DNA from: Sipunculus nudus
Lineage: Eukaryota; Annelida; Sipuncula; Golfingiida; Sipunculidae
Length of the DNA: 64,000 bases
NCBI GenBank assembly: GCA_026874595.1
Contig: CM049321.1
Span: forward strand, 20,804,979-20,868,978
Reading direction: 5' to 3'
How positions within the stretch are numbered: position 1 is the stretch's first letter; each line of letters opens with the position of its first letter. Under the pieces are notes generated by a model. That model worked only from the letters and a program-made list of their open reading frames with translations, was not told the DNA's origin and did no database searches. This document shows positions 39,471 to 54,200 of this stretch, in pieces. The position numbers and the translations under genes are program-made.

Positions 39471-41466
39471 TTGCACGAACTGAAAGGAAGTAACCAACAC
39501 ACATATAATACCTTTTTTTCGTACATGATTATCAAGCGACAATTCATGTGACTGTTTTCTGATGAGGCAACTAATAAATATAAAACAGGTTATAAACTGA
39601 ATCGACTTTGAATCATTCCAACCATCAATACCCATCCCATCTGTCATATCAGACGATAAAAAAATTCTTTACTGATTCGGGACCTCTTCAAGTCCCCGAC
39701 ACTGTGGCCAAATTACAGGAAGGAACAGCCTTACTGGTTGCTCAAGGGTGAACATCTCCTTTTTTAATGGGGCAGTTTACACCACTGGTGTCCTCTTAGG
39801 CAGTTTACAATCTTTCATTTTAACATACCCGTTGATATTTATGCGTATTCAAAAATACTGTTTAGATCAAATATCCGAACAAATGACCATGCCCCTATCA
39901 GTTCGGAAGAGAATAATATTTGCACCTTGAATCAGTTATTCCGTTGATATAATCCTTCCGTTGTTGTACAAAGCAATCTTAGCTTCATTTGCATACATAA
40001 ACGAAGCCATCAAACAGGGCGGATACCATTCATATCTGAGCTTTCTATACAGTTTACGCTCTAGAGTATGTCCATCCAGATATCAGCTTACTTTGTTAAG
40101 GCCAATTGGTTACAGTTTTATAGCAAATTGATTTTGGACATCATGGCTCGTGTTTTATAAAAAAAATCGGCCATATGATTCGACCAAATCACCGGATGCA
40201 GATTGAAACTATTCAGTTTTAGCCGATGCTGTTTATCTGTGCGTTTCATATCTAAACAAAAGATCTAACAGTTTGGTGGCTATTCACCCCTCTGGAGCGG
40301 CTCAAAAAGAACGCATTGGGATCCCAAGAAGCTGTATTGATTGTGCGCACTGATCGAGCTACCTCAGATAAATTATAGGCCACCCTTCCAGGTAAACCGT
40401 CGTGAGTGAGTATGCAGGAGTTCCTGCCACCCCGTGTTTTTAGTAAAAAAACAAGAGGAAACTAAAGGATAATTTTTGAAATTAACGAGAAACTTATCTG
40501 ATAAAAGAAAGACACTTTCAGTTGTTCTTTGGAAAACTAATACCAAGAAAATAAAGACTATGCCCCATATTGTGTTCGTCCTGAAGAAATTTTCTAGCGA
40601 TGGCCCGTGCCTTTTATGTCCTGAGTTTAATATTCTGGTTTCATGGCAGGGATAAATAATTGTTGGTCAAGCATAAAATGTTTATATTTATTTTAATTTG
40701 TGTTTTTTATATTATCATTGTTATCGTATTACAAGTACTTAATTGCTTTCCTTGAAAGTAAGTGAATTACAATTATATTTATACATACCTCGGTTTAACT
40801 GACTAGTTGTCTGACCACTTTCCTATTTATAATGTATTTCTTTTCATTTCATTTAAAACTGGTTAAAATTAGTTCTGCAGTAGAAAGTTGCTGACTACTT
40901 CAATAAAATCAAACATATGAAACAAAATATCGATAAACACTGAAACATAGGACTCCCGCAACCTGTGCACTATTTAATATCTTACCCAAGTCCATATTTT
41001 GCAGAAGCAAATGATGAATCATGCAAAATCATGTTAATATGTTTATTGATTAATGTATCTTCTGTTGAGGGTAGTTTGTCAACCAGAATATCATGTGTTC
41101 AATTCAAATATAAGTACCGCTTCTATACAAGTTTGGTTGTAGACATTACTGGTATAAAAACATTGACCTAATATATAATGTTATGCCCTGGTAATATAAG
41201 ATACGTAGAACAACAACATGAACTAATGTATAATGTTATGCCCTGTTAAAAAAATTACTTATACAGATCTTTGTGCATGATTCAGTTTACAGCAAATACA
41301 AAAATGGAACCTTTATAAGTAACAGTAATTTGCTTCGTTTACCATTGTATCTTGAACATCCATATACTGTTTCGAACATAAAGATATATCAAAACATCAA
41401 TATATAAAAAGAAAATAAATCAGTCATTCAAAGGGACACACCTTATGCATTATGACGTGATATGTA

Positions 41467-41634
41467 TATTTTTCATGTATATTTTGCTACTTGTGTGTTT
41501 CGCATGTGTTCCTTTGTTTTAATTCACTGTATATATTTTCATGTATAAAAATAAAATTAATATAGTATTGTTAGGAAAAAGTTGTGTCCCTGCTTATTTT
41601 TACTCCACATCCTAGCCCAGATTAAAATGCTGAA
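41467..41634 (+). mobile_element. Truncated hAT 3' fragment on the B/C junction
   Basis: Same fragment and same junction as at 24948-25112, again followed at once by 'aacttaaataac'. Finding it at two consecutive junctions shows that the tandem arrangement is real at least once and was copied with the unit. Confidence 0.85.
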
Positions 41635-43229
41635 CTTAAATAACTTTTAAAGGTGTATTTGGTGTTCAGGTATATTGAAGTGAATACCCTCAATGACGTA
41701 AATGACGTCTGGGGAACTGATAATTGCGATTGTATCGTAAACATTAACTTACGACTAAAATAATTTTGAGTGACGGATAAAAATTGTACGGCTTGATGAA
41801 TGTTATCCCTTTGGTACATGCCATTTTGCAGAGTAACATATGTGTGCATTTTGTGCTTTTGTTTTGGGGGCGTATTAGGCATTTTTTTGTAAATGCTGGA
41901 CCCCCTCAACGAATGATGTAATTAAATTTTATGAACTGGTTTAGACGGTCCGGTATTAGGATGGGCCGAGCCACCTTACTACCCTGTTTAAAGTACCATA
42001 CATGCGACATCATATACGTTCGAATGAATATTATTACAAAATCTTACTTGACAGTAGCACTGAGGACCCAATTATCTTCACGAAGCTTAACATCAGTCGA
42101 AAATATATGTTTCCCTTCATACTGTATCTAGTAGGTATTCATGTCGTATCAGTGGGGTGCTTTTATATCCATTAAAGGCAGCCTCGTTTGGATTCATCAT
42201 TGCGTAATTTTCCCACGAGGAGGAACATGATAATATATATTTATTGTGCGTCTTCTTATTTTGCAGTCTTATTAATCATTATGTGTAACTCCCCTTAATG
42301 GAAACTGATTAACTTATTTTTAGAATAGATGCTGAACAACAACTTAAGGAGACGATTAATTGATTAATTATTTTCTTGTCTCGTTGAGTAGATGTGTGCC
42401 TGGGTGAAGTTTTTTTTTTTTTTGGTTTGTTCCGTGGTTTTACTGTCTGGATATTATTTGTACAATAGAAACACAGTTGATGGATAATTAAAACCACTTA
42501 TTTATGTACACATGTTATTCATATCAGATTAACTAATCCAAATCCCACAAATGGGGGGCATCAATATATATAGACTGGGGGAGGGAAACATATCTGGAGC
42601 TTTTTTGATAGAAATCACTCCTTTTTATATATAATGACACAAGGCATTTTTCATATATAAATAAATAAAGCTTACATATGCCGCATGATTTACATTAAGA
42701 ACATTTTGAAACAGAGATATTACAAAATACAACAAAACATGCGGAAATGGGGTTCTTGCACCTAAACCGATAGATTGTTCATCTACTAATCTGGTCTGTG
42801 ATATTAGCCATTACGGCTATGCAGTAACTGTGGTACCTTAGGGCGTTAGTATGATGTTAGTATGTCTCGAACAGAACAAGTGTTCTACTTATTAAACATC
42901 CAATTTCACTAAATCAAATGTACCTAAACGATTGTGAATAGTTTTATTTTTGTTTCAAATTAGTTTCCCCGTACACATACATGCTTGATTTCACGACATC
43001 AGTGTAACTTCCATGCAATTAACAATAAAATAATTTATCTGAGAGGTAATATCACCATAATTCTCGGTTCTGATTGTGTGGTTATATGATTGGTCCGTTT
43101 TAGGACTACTGGTATAAAACATATAGCAGTAGTTTCACAAATATCAGGTACAAAACAGGCACTAAACGTGCTCATAAAGGCGACATCTTGCGAAAGACTG
43201 AAGGACCAAAGTGAGCCAAATAATAGAAA

Positions 43230-43230
<1 letters not shown>

Positions 43231-43301
<71 letters not shown>
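43231..43301. repeat. TA microsatellite expansion specific to unit C
   Basis: A 71-bp TA run. The same site in units A (about 10110) and B (about 26671) has only about ten bases of TA. Confidence 0.95.
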
Positions 43302-43304
<3 letters not shown>

Positions 43305-43589
43305 TGTTTTTACTTTCCAACACAATAGAATTGGAATTTTAACATCTTAACCTTTACATGTAGATAACACAAGTCAAATAGATAATAATGATCAATATAT
43401 AATATTATAACATATAACTAATATTAGATAACGCATATGTTTTATCATAGTAAAAGATACTCTACATTGTACGAACAATAACACATATCTTTATACATCT
43501 GGGGTTAATATTACATAGGCCAAATTGGTTGATTCAAAACTGCTATATCAAAAAAGCGGTTTATATTAAAGATTATAAGTGATAATGAC

Positions 43590-43591
<2 letters not shown>

Positions 43592-43632
<41 letters not shown>
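43592..43632. repeat. TA microsatellite, unit C
   Basis: Paralogue of the run at 10383-10452, the shortest of the three. Confidence 0.95.
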
Positions 43633-43633
<1 letters not shown>

Positions 43634-44050
43634 TTCACCTCTGCCTAGTTTTTTTATATGGAATATTGAAAACCCATATACATACAATGTGTTACTCAAA
43701 AGATGGCTTCATTATATATTGTGACTCTGGTAAGAAGTTTTGTATTGATACCACTTGTTGATCGGGAATAATTATATTCAAAGTTGTATGTAAAATTTAA
43801 AAACAAAAGCATATCAACAGTTTTATGACCAACATGTCTGTAATTGTTGAAGAATTCCAATGTTGTTCTAACTTTAAATGTAAATATGCTAGGTTAAGTT
43901 ATGCAAAGATATGTTTATGAGTTTTCAGAGAGCTTAAAAGCACATTATATTGATTACATATAAAACGAAGACATTAATGGTTAGACAAAGCATACATATA
44001 TCACTGTAAAATGATATTCGAGGTAACTGCACATGTGCATATCATTTTCA

Positions 44051-47000
44051 AAACAGAGAAAATTATATTTTCTGTCGCACTCCACAACCTTTTATGGGAG
44101 TTTCCTTTCTCGTCCAAAACAATGGCGCACTTTCCTTTCAAATTGCCTACTACTTCATAGAAGCTCGGCATCACTTTAATTATCGATCAATTTTTATTTG
44201 TATGTTGAATACAAATTGTATTTGATTTTACATATTCAAAAAATGCATGACTTTATTGTATCTGTAGTATATAAAACACATTCACGTTAATAATTGTGTA
44301 AAATCCTAAAAAGCATATCATGTATATCAAAGATACACAATGATAGTATATTTTGAGAAAAAGAAAAGTAAGGTGGATCAGGTGTATATGTAATACCCTA
44401 TCGCATGAATACATATATCTATGTTATGTATAATGAACTATGACACAGTTTCTACACAATATTACTATTGCAATTATACTGTTATTATAACAGTGTTATG
44501 AGTAAGGAATAAATGAATTATAAGCGGACTCATAATGACGGAATCAATTTTCATTAACAATTTTTAACTTAGTCGATAGATAAATAATACCTATAACGCG
44601 GATGATAAAATTCCCAGGCTCTTTCTGAAGACCAACCCCTTCCACATCAGTATGCCTGTTTCATAGCATCTGTTATTTATGCTAAACTTGACTCTCCTGA
44701 TTGTTTGCCTTTCACGGGTTTTGGGCCCTATACAAACCGGATGGAGTGCAATTTAAAGATACACAGGTTTATGCATTAAGCGTTCCGTGATCGTCTATAT
44801 CTATCATACATAATTTTTATTACCATCTGAACAACCTAAAGTATAAAAATATGAGTACTCTTCAGTATGAGGGTTCGCGCGCCTTTCAACAGGCGTAAAC
44901 ACAGTTCAATCATTTTTAATACATGTATATTCTATAGCAATAATATTAATATATTCATACAACCTAAAGCATACACATATGGGTATTCTTCTGTATGAAG
45001 GTTCGCGCGTTTTTTTGCACAAGTGTAAACATCGTTCAATTATGGTTAATATATTCTTAAGCAATAATATCATCGAAGTAGAATATCATTTAATATCATC
45101 TTTTTGTATACCTATTGTTGTTCGTTTATTTGAGATGCATTAAAAAATGTGTATTTTTCACCTTTGCTTTCAATTGTGAATTCATCTAGATAGTGATCAC
45201 ACGATGTTGAAAAAATAGATGAACGTCCGACTGCAGCACACGACCGACGCCCGAAGTTTCTTGCCACATTTTCACCTGTTTTAGCTACGGTTTAGTCCAT
45301 TGAGATTTAAAATATAAATGCAATTAAGAACAGGCCATGTTTTATTAACTGTCACCTTGATTTTCCATAAATAGAAAAAAATTATTTATATATGCATTTT
45401 TCACAAATTGCAGTTTCAGTTAATGTTCTTCTTGGGTTGGATGAAACATTTAACATATAAGATCTTTTATGATTTTTTTTACAATAAAACCTTTTTTTTA
45501 TAGTTATGTACCAATCCTAAGTGAAAATAAACCAGACATTAACCGGCCCGTGTCCACATTATGAATGGTTAGAGTTTCTAATTACCGGTTCTACATCTTC
45601 TTATTCTGTTCTGACTAATTTTATGACAGTCATATTATTATAAGCGATCCTGTGAGCTTATACGATGGTGCGACGTTGTCCTTGTCGAAATACGGGAAGC
45701 TAAACTTACAAATACTAATACATGTATCAAAGACTAACACATTTTTAGGCCAGGGTGTGTAACATGACTCAAACCTGAAACCGAGGCTCATGTAGCGCCA
45801 CCTACATTGAACTATATTTTATGGGGACAAAACCTTAATCACCTTTAGCAAATTGTGGAGGTATAGTTGGGATTGTAATAGGGTTCTTCACTTATACTTA
45901 GTTTTGTCTAAAATAGCCCAAAGTAATATTTGCATATCTGCATATATTAGGCATATCTGGTATAATGAAACCGTGACAGAATCATTTTAATTAAAAACTT
46001 ATTGTGGTAACTGGAATAACCGAGAAAACCTGAATGTGATTTTTCCTGGGTGGTGCCCTAACATTCCAAATACTATTCAAAATGACATTAAAAAAATATT
46101 ATAAAACTGCATGAAAATTGCATGAAAATAACCTGATACCTAATTACACGGACTGACATCCCGAATCCTGTCTAGTATATTCCTGATCTATCCATGCTTC
46201 ATCATCTAATAATGTACCCAGAGTGACAGAAGCATGTCCATGAAGACATTTCGACACAGAGCTAGCGATAGCTTGCGTGGTAAGCAGATAAATCAATTAA
46301 AGACACCGTTTCCTCATAGCCTACATTGTATTGTTAAAGGCAACCAGCTACATTGCAGATAACTCATTTCTTAGCAAAAAATGGTTTAATCATGCAACAT
46401 TTGATATATATCAAATACGATTTCTCATTTGTCGATTCATAGAACTCTAGCACACAACAAGATAGATATTATTAGTCTGGTATAGAGATCAGTTGGATAG
46501 GCAAACAGTCAGTTAATATGTTTGTATCCTTATGTGCTCTCTGTCTTGATATGAGGTCCATTTATTTCTAATATCCCATTTATTACTAAAAACATACATA
46601 TTATGTTAACTCTTTTATTGTCCATATCCATTTTCAGCAGGAAAATAGTACTCCATATTAATCATTTCCATAAAATAAAAGGAACCTGAAAACTGCTTTT
46701 GTGAGTGTGTTTTCTGTAATCGCTTTATAAACAATGTTAAAATGTTTTTTTTCTAATTTTGTTTTTATACACAAGACATAGTGTTATCGAAGATTTCAAT
46801 ATCTTTTTCTAAATGTATTTACTGGAAATATTCCACTTTATCAAATTCTTATAAACAAAAAGTTTGAATATAAGATATCGGTGCGGAAAGGATTAAAATA
46901 ACATTTTTATATATTTGGAACTTAGTGTACCGATAAGATTCAGTAAAAAAAGTCATGTATTCTACGGATATATCATTTCACAGGATAAGAAGAACAAAAC

Positions 47001-47095
47001 ACATAAGTAAATGAATAATATTAAAGTTTACCTAACATAAAAACTCTTGGGCACTGAAGAAAGGTAAACAGCAGCCAGACAGATATGAACCCCAT
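44051..47095 (-). pseudogene. C-type lectin pseudogene C1
   Basis: The leader 47095-47032 keeps the signal peptide start (MGFISVWLLFTFLQCP) but has a six-base in-frame deletion before the donor. The exon at 46271-46148 is 124 nt, two bases shorter than in A and B, so it is frameshifted relative to them. CTLD1 first half is missing: about 45530-45680 has unrelated DNA instead. CTLD1 second half at about 45296-45162 keeps RRSCAAV but has a stop near its start. CTLD2 first half is at 44826-44591 and keeps an AG acceptor that is slightly better than in A1. CTLD2 second half is at about 44173-44051. Confidence 0.77.
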
Positions 47096-47337
47096 CTTGT
47101 TGTCTCCTTTTACAGCAAGAAGGTGGTTATGATATATTTCATGACACCGTGTTCTGATTCATGCACAAGCTATATTCCTGGCACAAGAACTAACTGTTAA
47201 TTTTCTATTTTTGATATGGTTAACCAAGCATCGTAACAGTCCTCATGGTTATACGATTCCTGACACAAGGCGTTTATTGTTTATAAATTATTCGCTCATA
47301 ATAATATTATAAAGATAACAGTGATTTTTTATACGTC

Positions 47338-47341
<4 letters not shown>

Positions 47342-47398
<57 letters not shown>
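47342..47398. repeat. TA microsatellite, unit C
   Basis: Paralogue of the runs at 14342 and 30876, the longest of the three. Confidence 0.95.
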
Positions 47399-47401
<3 letters not shown>

Positions 47402-48615
47402 TTAGTAGAATATATTCACCTGGAAAATAACCTCGCACTCCTTGGTAAGACTAACTTGGTATTTTTCATCATTGTGTAACAATAGAAGATATTAACGTTA
47501 ATAAAAGTAGTTTTCTTTATAGACAGCGGACTTGAAATTATACCTGTTAAGCAATCAGTTTTCTGTGGCTTATGGTTTTATTTCAAGTGTTGCCCTGGCT
47601 TCGTATAAACAATAAAGCTTCCTTCTCGGATACAAATTTGACCCGCGTGATATTATTAAAAAAACTATATTGAATCTCTTCTACTTAAGCAATATTACCA
47701 TAGGCTTAACCGCAATGCAACATATCTTAGGAATAAATCTGTAGGTGAGAAATTATTATTAGGGATTTTCAGTTGCCAACCTTATCCACCAATTTATGAT
47801 TTCGACGATAAAAAAAATTACACGGCTATCCTGAAACAACGTCCGACAAATGAAACCTGCACCAAGTGAGACATGGAGTGTGACATGACGTAAGCGCCCA
47901 TTTTACATCAGACATGGAAAAGTATTATCTAAATTAATAATCAAGACATGACGAATTGATATATAGTATAAAAAATGATACGACAATATAACTTTAAATA
48001 TGTCTTGACTTATGATCCCTATCTAATTATAATTACCTATGTGTGGTTTTAACTCAAAATAGAAGTATTGATGGGGCATAGTTGGGTCCAAAAGTACTCG
48101 TACTCTAAGTACTCGTACTCGTGAGTACTATTTAGAGTACTCGGTACTCGTACTCGAGTACTTTCTTCAAAATGACCAAAGTACTCGTACTTGTACTCGA
48201 GTACATTGAAAGTACTCATTAAAAACATGTTCCTTATGAGTACTTTCAATGTACATAAATAATAATATTATATATAAATATTTATACACAAATAATAATT
48301 AACTCTATCTGCCCTCACATACATGCATACATATGTACCTACATACACCCTTCTCACCCCCTTGTGTGATATTAGTAACTCCTCTGTGAGTAGCTAACAG
48401 TTTGCATTCTGCATGGCCTTGATTACCTGTTTCATACAGGTTTGTGACAGTTAGCACACAATGGAGCTAGAGCTAACTTATTACATAATTTGGCAGGTGA
48501 TTTGTTTGAGCAGATTGTTTGTTCAACAGCAGTTGCATTAAAATTCACATGGGTACCATATAAGAGTGGTAGTCATTTGGCATATTATTCAGTTGTCACC
48601 TGTCACTCAGTGAAT

Positions 48616-49480
48616 ATGGAAAAAGCTATTCAAAATTACACCCATTCAATTGTTTGGGATCACTTCACTAAGTTATCACCTGCCTCTGATGGTACATCTC
48701 AAGCAAAGTGCAACCACTGCCACAAACAATATAAGACTGATGCTCCAAACACAACCTCAAACTAAAGGAAACATCTGAAGGTAAGTGTTCTTTATTTATA
48801 ACATTGTGACAAAATCACACAAACTAATACCATACACACAGCATGACACAAGATTGGCAAACAGTAGCAAATCACAAAATTGCCCTCCCATTCAAAGGCT
48901 TAGGAGTGAAAACCATAGACTGAAATGGATATGACTACTACAGCCCTGGCCCAATGTTCCACATCCCAATTAGTGCCAGGAACACAATCATAGGTGTTAA
49001 GTATGGACGTTGGTGGCAGAGAGATTACTAATATTGAGATGAAACACTGAATACCCGCTGGCTAGTAATAATAGACCTAATCAGGCTGATGCCCATAACA
49101 ACATTCTAGGAATTCCTGCTCGGATTCTGTGCCCTCTGATCCTCTCAGACTTGTTATTTATTACATAATATGTGATCCTTATTCTATGAACTCTCAGTCA
49201 CACTAATAGGCTGTGGCACTAGCTGTTATGTATTCTTGTCAAACATGAATTCTATCCTGAGTATATTCTCTCTAAGTAAGTATAATTAACACTTGTAATT
49301 AAAATTGGTATGACTAAACACGGTAACAAAACAGTCTGTAGCACTAGATGTTATGTAATCTTTTCAATCATTCTCTCTTTCTCTCTCTCTCAGTAAGCAT
49401 AATTTACACTTGTAATTAAAACTGAAATGACTAAACTCGGTAACAAAACATTCTTTGTCACTAGTGGTATGTACTCGTGT

Positions 49481-49543
<63 letters not shown>

Positions 49544-51260
49544 GCTGGTTAAGTATTTAATTGATGGAGCAATAATGAATTGTTCGATAATTAAATGTGG
49601 TATATTTGAATAATACAACCACACAAATGTTTATATTTTCAAACAGTGCATCAAACAGTCGACCTGATTCCGCAACCAGTGCAGACATAGGCTTGTAAAC
49701 TCCCAACAAAGTGTCAATCTTCCATGTTCAGTCACTTCGGCGCTTGCCCAATTTATACAAAGAAGATGGGTCCCAATGATCCTCTCAAGTTAGAGATGGA
49801 TAAATCCATAGCTGATATCTTCACATACACCCTAACATCCCACAAACCCTGCTCGAATCACGAAAGTTCCGCCGTACTCTCCAGATTGCACTGCCTGGCT
49901 ACATTCCACCAACCAGAAAGACTCTAACTAGACGTCTTCTTCCTTGCCCCCCCCCCCCCCCCAGAAAACTCTACAAAAACGCTGAAACTTCTCAACTCCG
50001 CCAATGCTGTAACACGCACCATCGACATTTGGAGTAGCGGACAGATGAAATCATTCCTCGGTGTCAGCGCCCACTGCATAATTGATTGGGATTTCCACAC
50101 TCTAATGGTGGCCTGCAAGCGTATGGACGGACGTCAAACGGCAGATCACATTCTAAAGGAATACCATTCTATCATCTCCACCTTTAACCTAGAAGACAAA
50201 ATTGCCTACATTGTCACTGACAATGCAGCAAATATGAAGTGTGCATACGGGGTTAAGTTTGCAAGGGAAATGGAAGAGAAAACTAACAAAACAGATACTG
50301 AAAACGATGAAGACAATGGTAGTGACAGTGAATAGGAAGGTGAAACAGAAGAAGAAAGTCTATCCTATGAAGAAGATCCTCTAGCCTACCTGCCTTATCA
50401 TGAGTCCTGCTGTGTCCACAACTGTCTGCCAGCATTGATTATTGTAAGAACATAGCCACTTGTGTGCACAAGTCTACTGGAGCCACTGACAAGCTAGAAG
50501 AGGAAAGACGATTGTTAAAAGCAAACACCACTCGCTGGTATTCCAGATACTACTGTGTTAAGTCAGTGCTCAGCCTTTTAAAGGAGAAGCTTGATTCCCT
50601 CGAACTTTACACTATACTCACAGCCCTGGATCGCAATATCCTGAGTGACTTGCTAAACATCATGAAGTCATTTTTGGATATATCTACAAACTATCAAGCT
50701 GAAAAGAAAGTAACATCGACATTGGTCATTCCTGCAATAACGTCACTCAAAGAACATGTAAGCAGCTTCCCCTCAAGATGCAACTCAAAATTCCTCAATA
50801 CACTGAACAAAATCAATGGTACATAGGTGACCAAGCCTTTCGCTGTGCTACCTTTCAGCCCCCCAACCCCCCGTTCAAGACGGAATCCTTTACATCGGAA
50901 GAAGAAGCCAACAAAACCAAACATGGAATAAAAAAAATTGTAAAGAAGACAACAAAATCATTCCAGACATAGACGAAAGCACCAGAACCCAAGGAAAAGA
51001 AGTCGTCTATTTGCCTTCAAGAAAAAAGCAGCCACAAGCGACCATTAACTCTGAGGTCACAGCATATTTGACAGAACCGACCCTAGAGGAAGCTCCAACC
51101 CGCCAGAATTCTTGAAGAAGGCTAGGGGACGTTTCCCTGCTCTTGCCAATCTGGCAAGGAAGTGCTTGTCTTTAACAGCGTCTTCTGCCCCAGTTGAGCG
51201 GATTTTTATAATATCTTTGAAGATGTTCTGACCAGACAGAGCAAGGATGAGCGACGGCAA
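48616..51260 (+). pseudogene. hAT transposase pseudogene, copy C
   Basis: Shares the BED-finger TAA (48763-48765) with A and B. It differs in other lesions. The codon after TSH is Lys, not stop. The catalytic frame passes the position where A stops, then ends at TAG 50333-50335 in the acidic linker. The middle block 50464-50826 is open farther than in A or B. The dimerisation motif keeps the normal SSAPVERIF with Glu. It is therefore the least altered copy at the C terminus but still inactive. Confidence 0.87.
49483..49542. repeat. CT microsatellite inside hAT copy C
   Basis: Paralogue of the CT runs at 16482 and 33023. Confidence 0.95.
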
Positions 51261-54200
51261 TTTTGAAACTCAAATGTTCCTCAAATGCAACTCTCATTTG
51301 TAATTTCTGCCTTTCTATGTCATCCTGTGACAGGTTCTGGTTGGGGGGCCTTGTATCAAGTACACGGTGCTACTGATATTGTGATGTTTGATGTCTGATG
51401 TGTTTTTTCTTTGATTTCAATTATTGTAGATATTGACAATACTATAAAAGAATTTTAATCGTAGTTTGTTTAGTAACAGGTTAGTAAAAGCAAAAACTGG
51501 ATTTGATACGCAAATCTCCTGTCCACGTAACTGTTATTAGTTATTTCTGACATACATATCTGGTTAATAGTCTTCATGTGTACCTTGTTTCATATATATT
51601 CTGCTACTTGTGTGTTTAGCATGTGTTCCTTTGTTTTAAATCACTGTATATATTTTCATGAATAAAAATAAAATTAATATAGTATTGTTAGGAAAATGTT
51701 GTGTCCCTGCTTATTTTTACTCCACATCCTAGCCCAGATTAAAATGCTGAAAGTACTCGTTAAAGAACTCATGAGTACATTTTTATAAAAATAGCTAAAA
51801 TACTCGTACTCATGAGTACATTTTTATAAAAATAGCTGAAATACTCGTACTTGTACTTTCAATGTACCCGGGCCTAACTCCGTGATGGAGGCCAAGAAAA
51901 TATTAAACCTGGCACCCCAAGTTTTGCGTACCAGTTACAGCAATTCAAGATGTATAAACATGCATATATCAGGCCGATAAGTCAACGCACTCCTACGATT
52001 TGTTACCCTTTCATCCAAAACACAGATATATATGAACGCTGAGCATAGCATGCGACACTATCAGTCTTTCGCACAAGAAAGACCTATATCTCAATTCTCT
52101 CCTTCGATGTGTATACGGTCCTACCCTTCCAAAACAAAATTGGAAGTGGCGCCACCAGTCTTGAGTACATGTAGGTTTATCCAAGATGTATGGAAATGCA
52201 AAATATCTAAATCAGACTTCTGATATATTTGCACTTATGGAACCATTACATTGTAGATGAGGCCACCTGTTTTGCGTCCGAGAAATCTATCCAACATGTA
52301 TGGACATGCTAAAGTTCAGGCAAATACTAAATATTGAATAAATATTGAACTTACCACAAAAACCCCTCCTTTGCAGCAGCGAATTAATGGTACCACGTCT
52401 TTTAATGTCCTGGCATAAATGATGAACTACATATAAATACTGAACAAATATCGTTCTGTAATATAACATATATGAGTACTGGCAATATGTCAAGTCAATT
52501 TAACATACATTTTTAGGTCAGTTTTAAACATTCAGCGTGTTGCTCAATATTAACTAAAGACACCTTGGTCAAATTGATTGGTATCGTGTAATAAATGTTG
52601 ATGTATTTCTTTTATGTCTGATGTAACAGCTTCGCACAACCAAATTATAAGTTAAAATAACAACGTTTAAGTCCCCAGCAAAATAAATCATTAAAGGCAT
52701 AAGTTTGGATATTTTGATTATTTGCAAAGACTAAATCACCATCACCTACATCATGCATGTGTTTATTCGGTCAAATGAAAATAATTTGTTTGCTAGTACC
52801 TCTTAATTGTAACTGTGCTTTGTTCATAATCCAGTTAGTCACCTCAAGCACATAACTTGTGTAACACTTTAAAAAATAAAATATATTTTTTTATCTTTAA
52901 ATAATCTTTAGGAAATCAATAGGACTTAAGGTTATGGTTTATGAAAAACATTATTTTTCAGGGTTCATTGTGTAAAAGATTTTCCCGATGTGGCCACATG
53001 TGAATTTCCAACATCAAAAATATCAAGTAAATGAAGAGCCTGCAATCCCATTTAAACATGAAGGCTGTTTGAGGATATATTTTGAAATAGAAAGAATATA
53101 ACTGACATTTACTTGTTATCTTATTGCAATTGGTATATAGAATACTGTATTATTGTTATCAAATCTTACTACTATCAGCTTACCGTTTAACAAAATAATT
53201 ACATAATATGTCAAAAGAAACCTAATATTTACATATTATTTATTTACACCGACGTCAAAAAATAGCCGTATGAATGAGCAAGTCGTTCGTTATCGATATA
53301 ACCTGTGAAAAAACATAACCCCTGCCGACCTATCATAGCGATTTGAACTGTATGTTGTGCGTGAATCAGTTCTCAATAGAAAGTTCAATCTTGATATTTT
53401 CCTTGATATTTGGTTTACTGAGATTTGTGGTTGAAAAAATAAACACACACCGATCAGTACGTAGTAACAATTGTGGAAGATAAATTTCCTGAAGGTCACC
53501 TGCAATTTTATTTTCCTACGATCAGTAAACATTCGTGCATTTATGTAACTAGTTTTTTTTTTCCTTAAGTATCTTCATCTGAAAGCATAGACTGAATTGT
53601 CTTCAGAAAAGTGGACTATTAAAGACAAGAACACTTGAAACTAGTCATGACATGACGAATACATATGGACTATCAAAAATGATACGACAATAAACCATGA
53701 AAATGTCGACTCTCAGATTCTCCTCAGAAGTCAAATCTACACGTAATAATAAGACATGTCAACCCGAAAACGGACATAAAGCTTGGGGCACCTAATAAGA
53801 TTATCAGCAAAGGCCATTTTTGATATTTGTCTTCAAACTTCACCTCTTTCCAGTCTGAACGTACACTTAAATTATAAGATACATATTCTAAAATAGGTTT
53901 GTGTAATAAATGTATTTAATGTATTCCATTTTATGTGGAACTATATCCACATTTATGACTCATAAACATTGGTATGCTAGGCATGCGAATCATTAAATTA
54001 AGCAAAAGAGTAAAGAATCAACAATAATAAAAAAGCAAATGTGTATTAAAAATTGTATGTTTACATGATCCAACAGCTTTTCCTTGAATATTTGATATGG
54101 GTCGAAGAAAATAACACTTGCACTTCTTTTAGAGACACCAGATAAAATGTCAGTGGTATTGTCACTGTCTTGCACATAAAATCACCCATATCCTCAATAG

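Larger units (their letters stand above)
25111..41632. repeat. Tandem segmental duplication, unit B
   Basis: Near-identical repeat of unit A, offset about 16.54 kb. Substitutions are sparse, for example one base in the start region of the 27386 frame and one in the 26541 region. It contains pseudogenes B1 and B2, hAT copy B and the short tandem repeat, in the same order and orientation as unit A. Confidence 0.95.
48069..51890. mobile_element. hAT DNA transposon copy C with target duplications
   Basis: The element is 48077-51882, flanked by tgatgggg (48069-48076) and tgatggag (51883-51890). Compared with copy A, the right border reads ccgtgatgg against ctgcgatgg. Both can derive from an ancestral ccgcgatgg by different CpG-to-TpG or CpA changes. 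The element is about 20 bp longer than A and B, partly through extra acidic-linker codons near 50333. Confidence 0.93.

Noticed and set aside
43035-43350. Frames with long Tyr-Ile repeats on both strands
   Set aside because: They are the TA microsatellite translated; similar frames at 3960, 43511, 55289 and 61670 are rejected for the same reason, apart from the real 66-nt lectin exon at 3970-4035.
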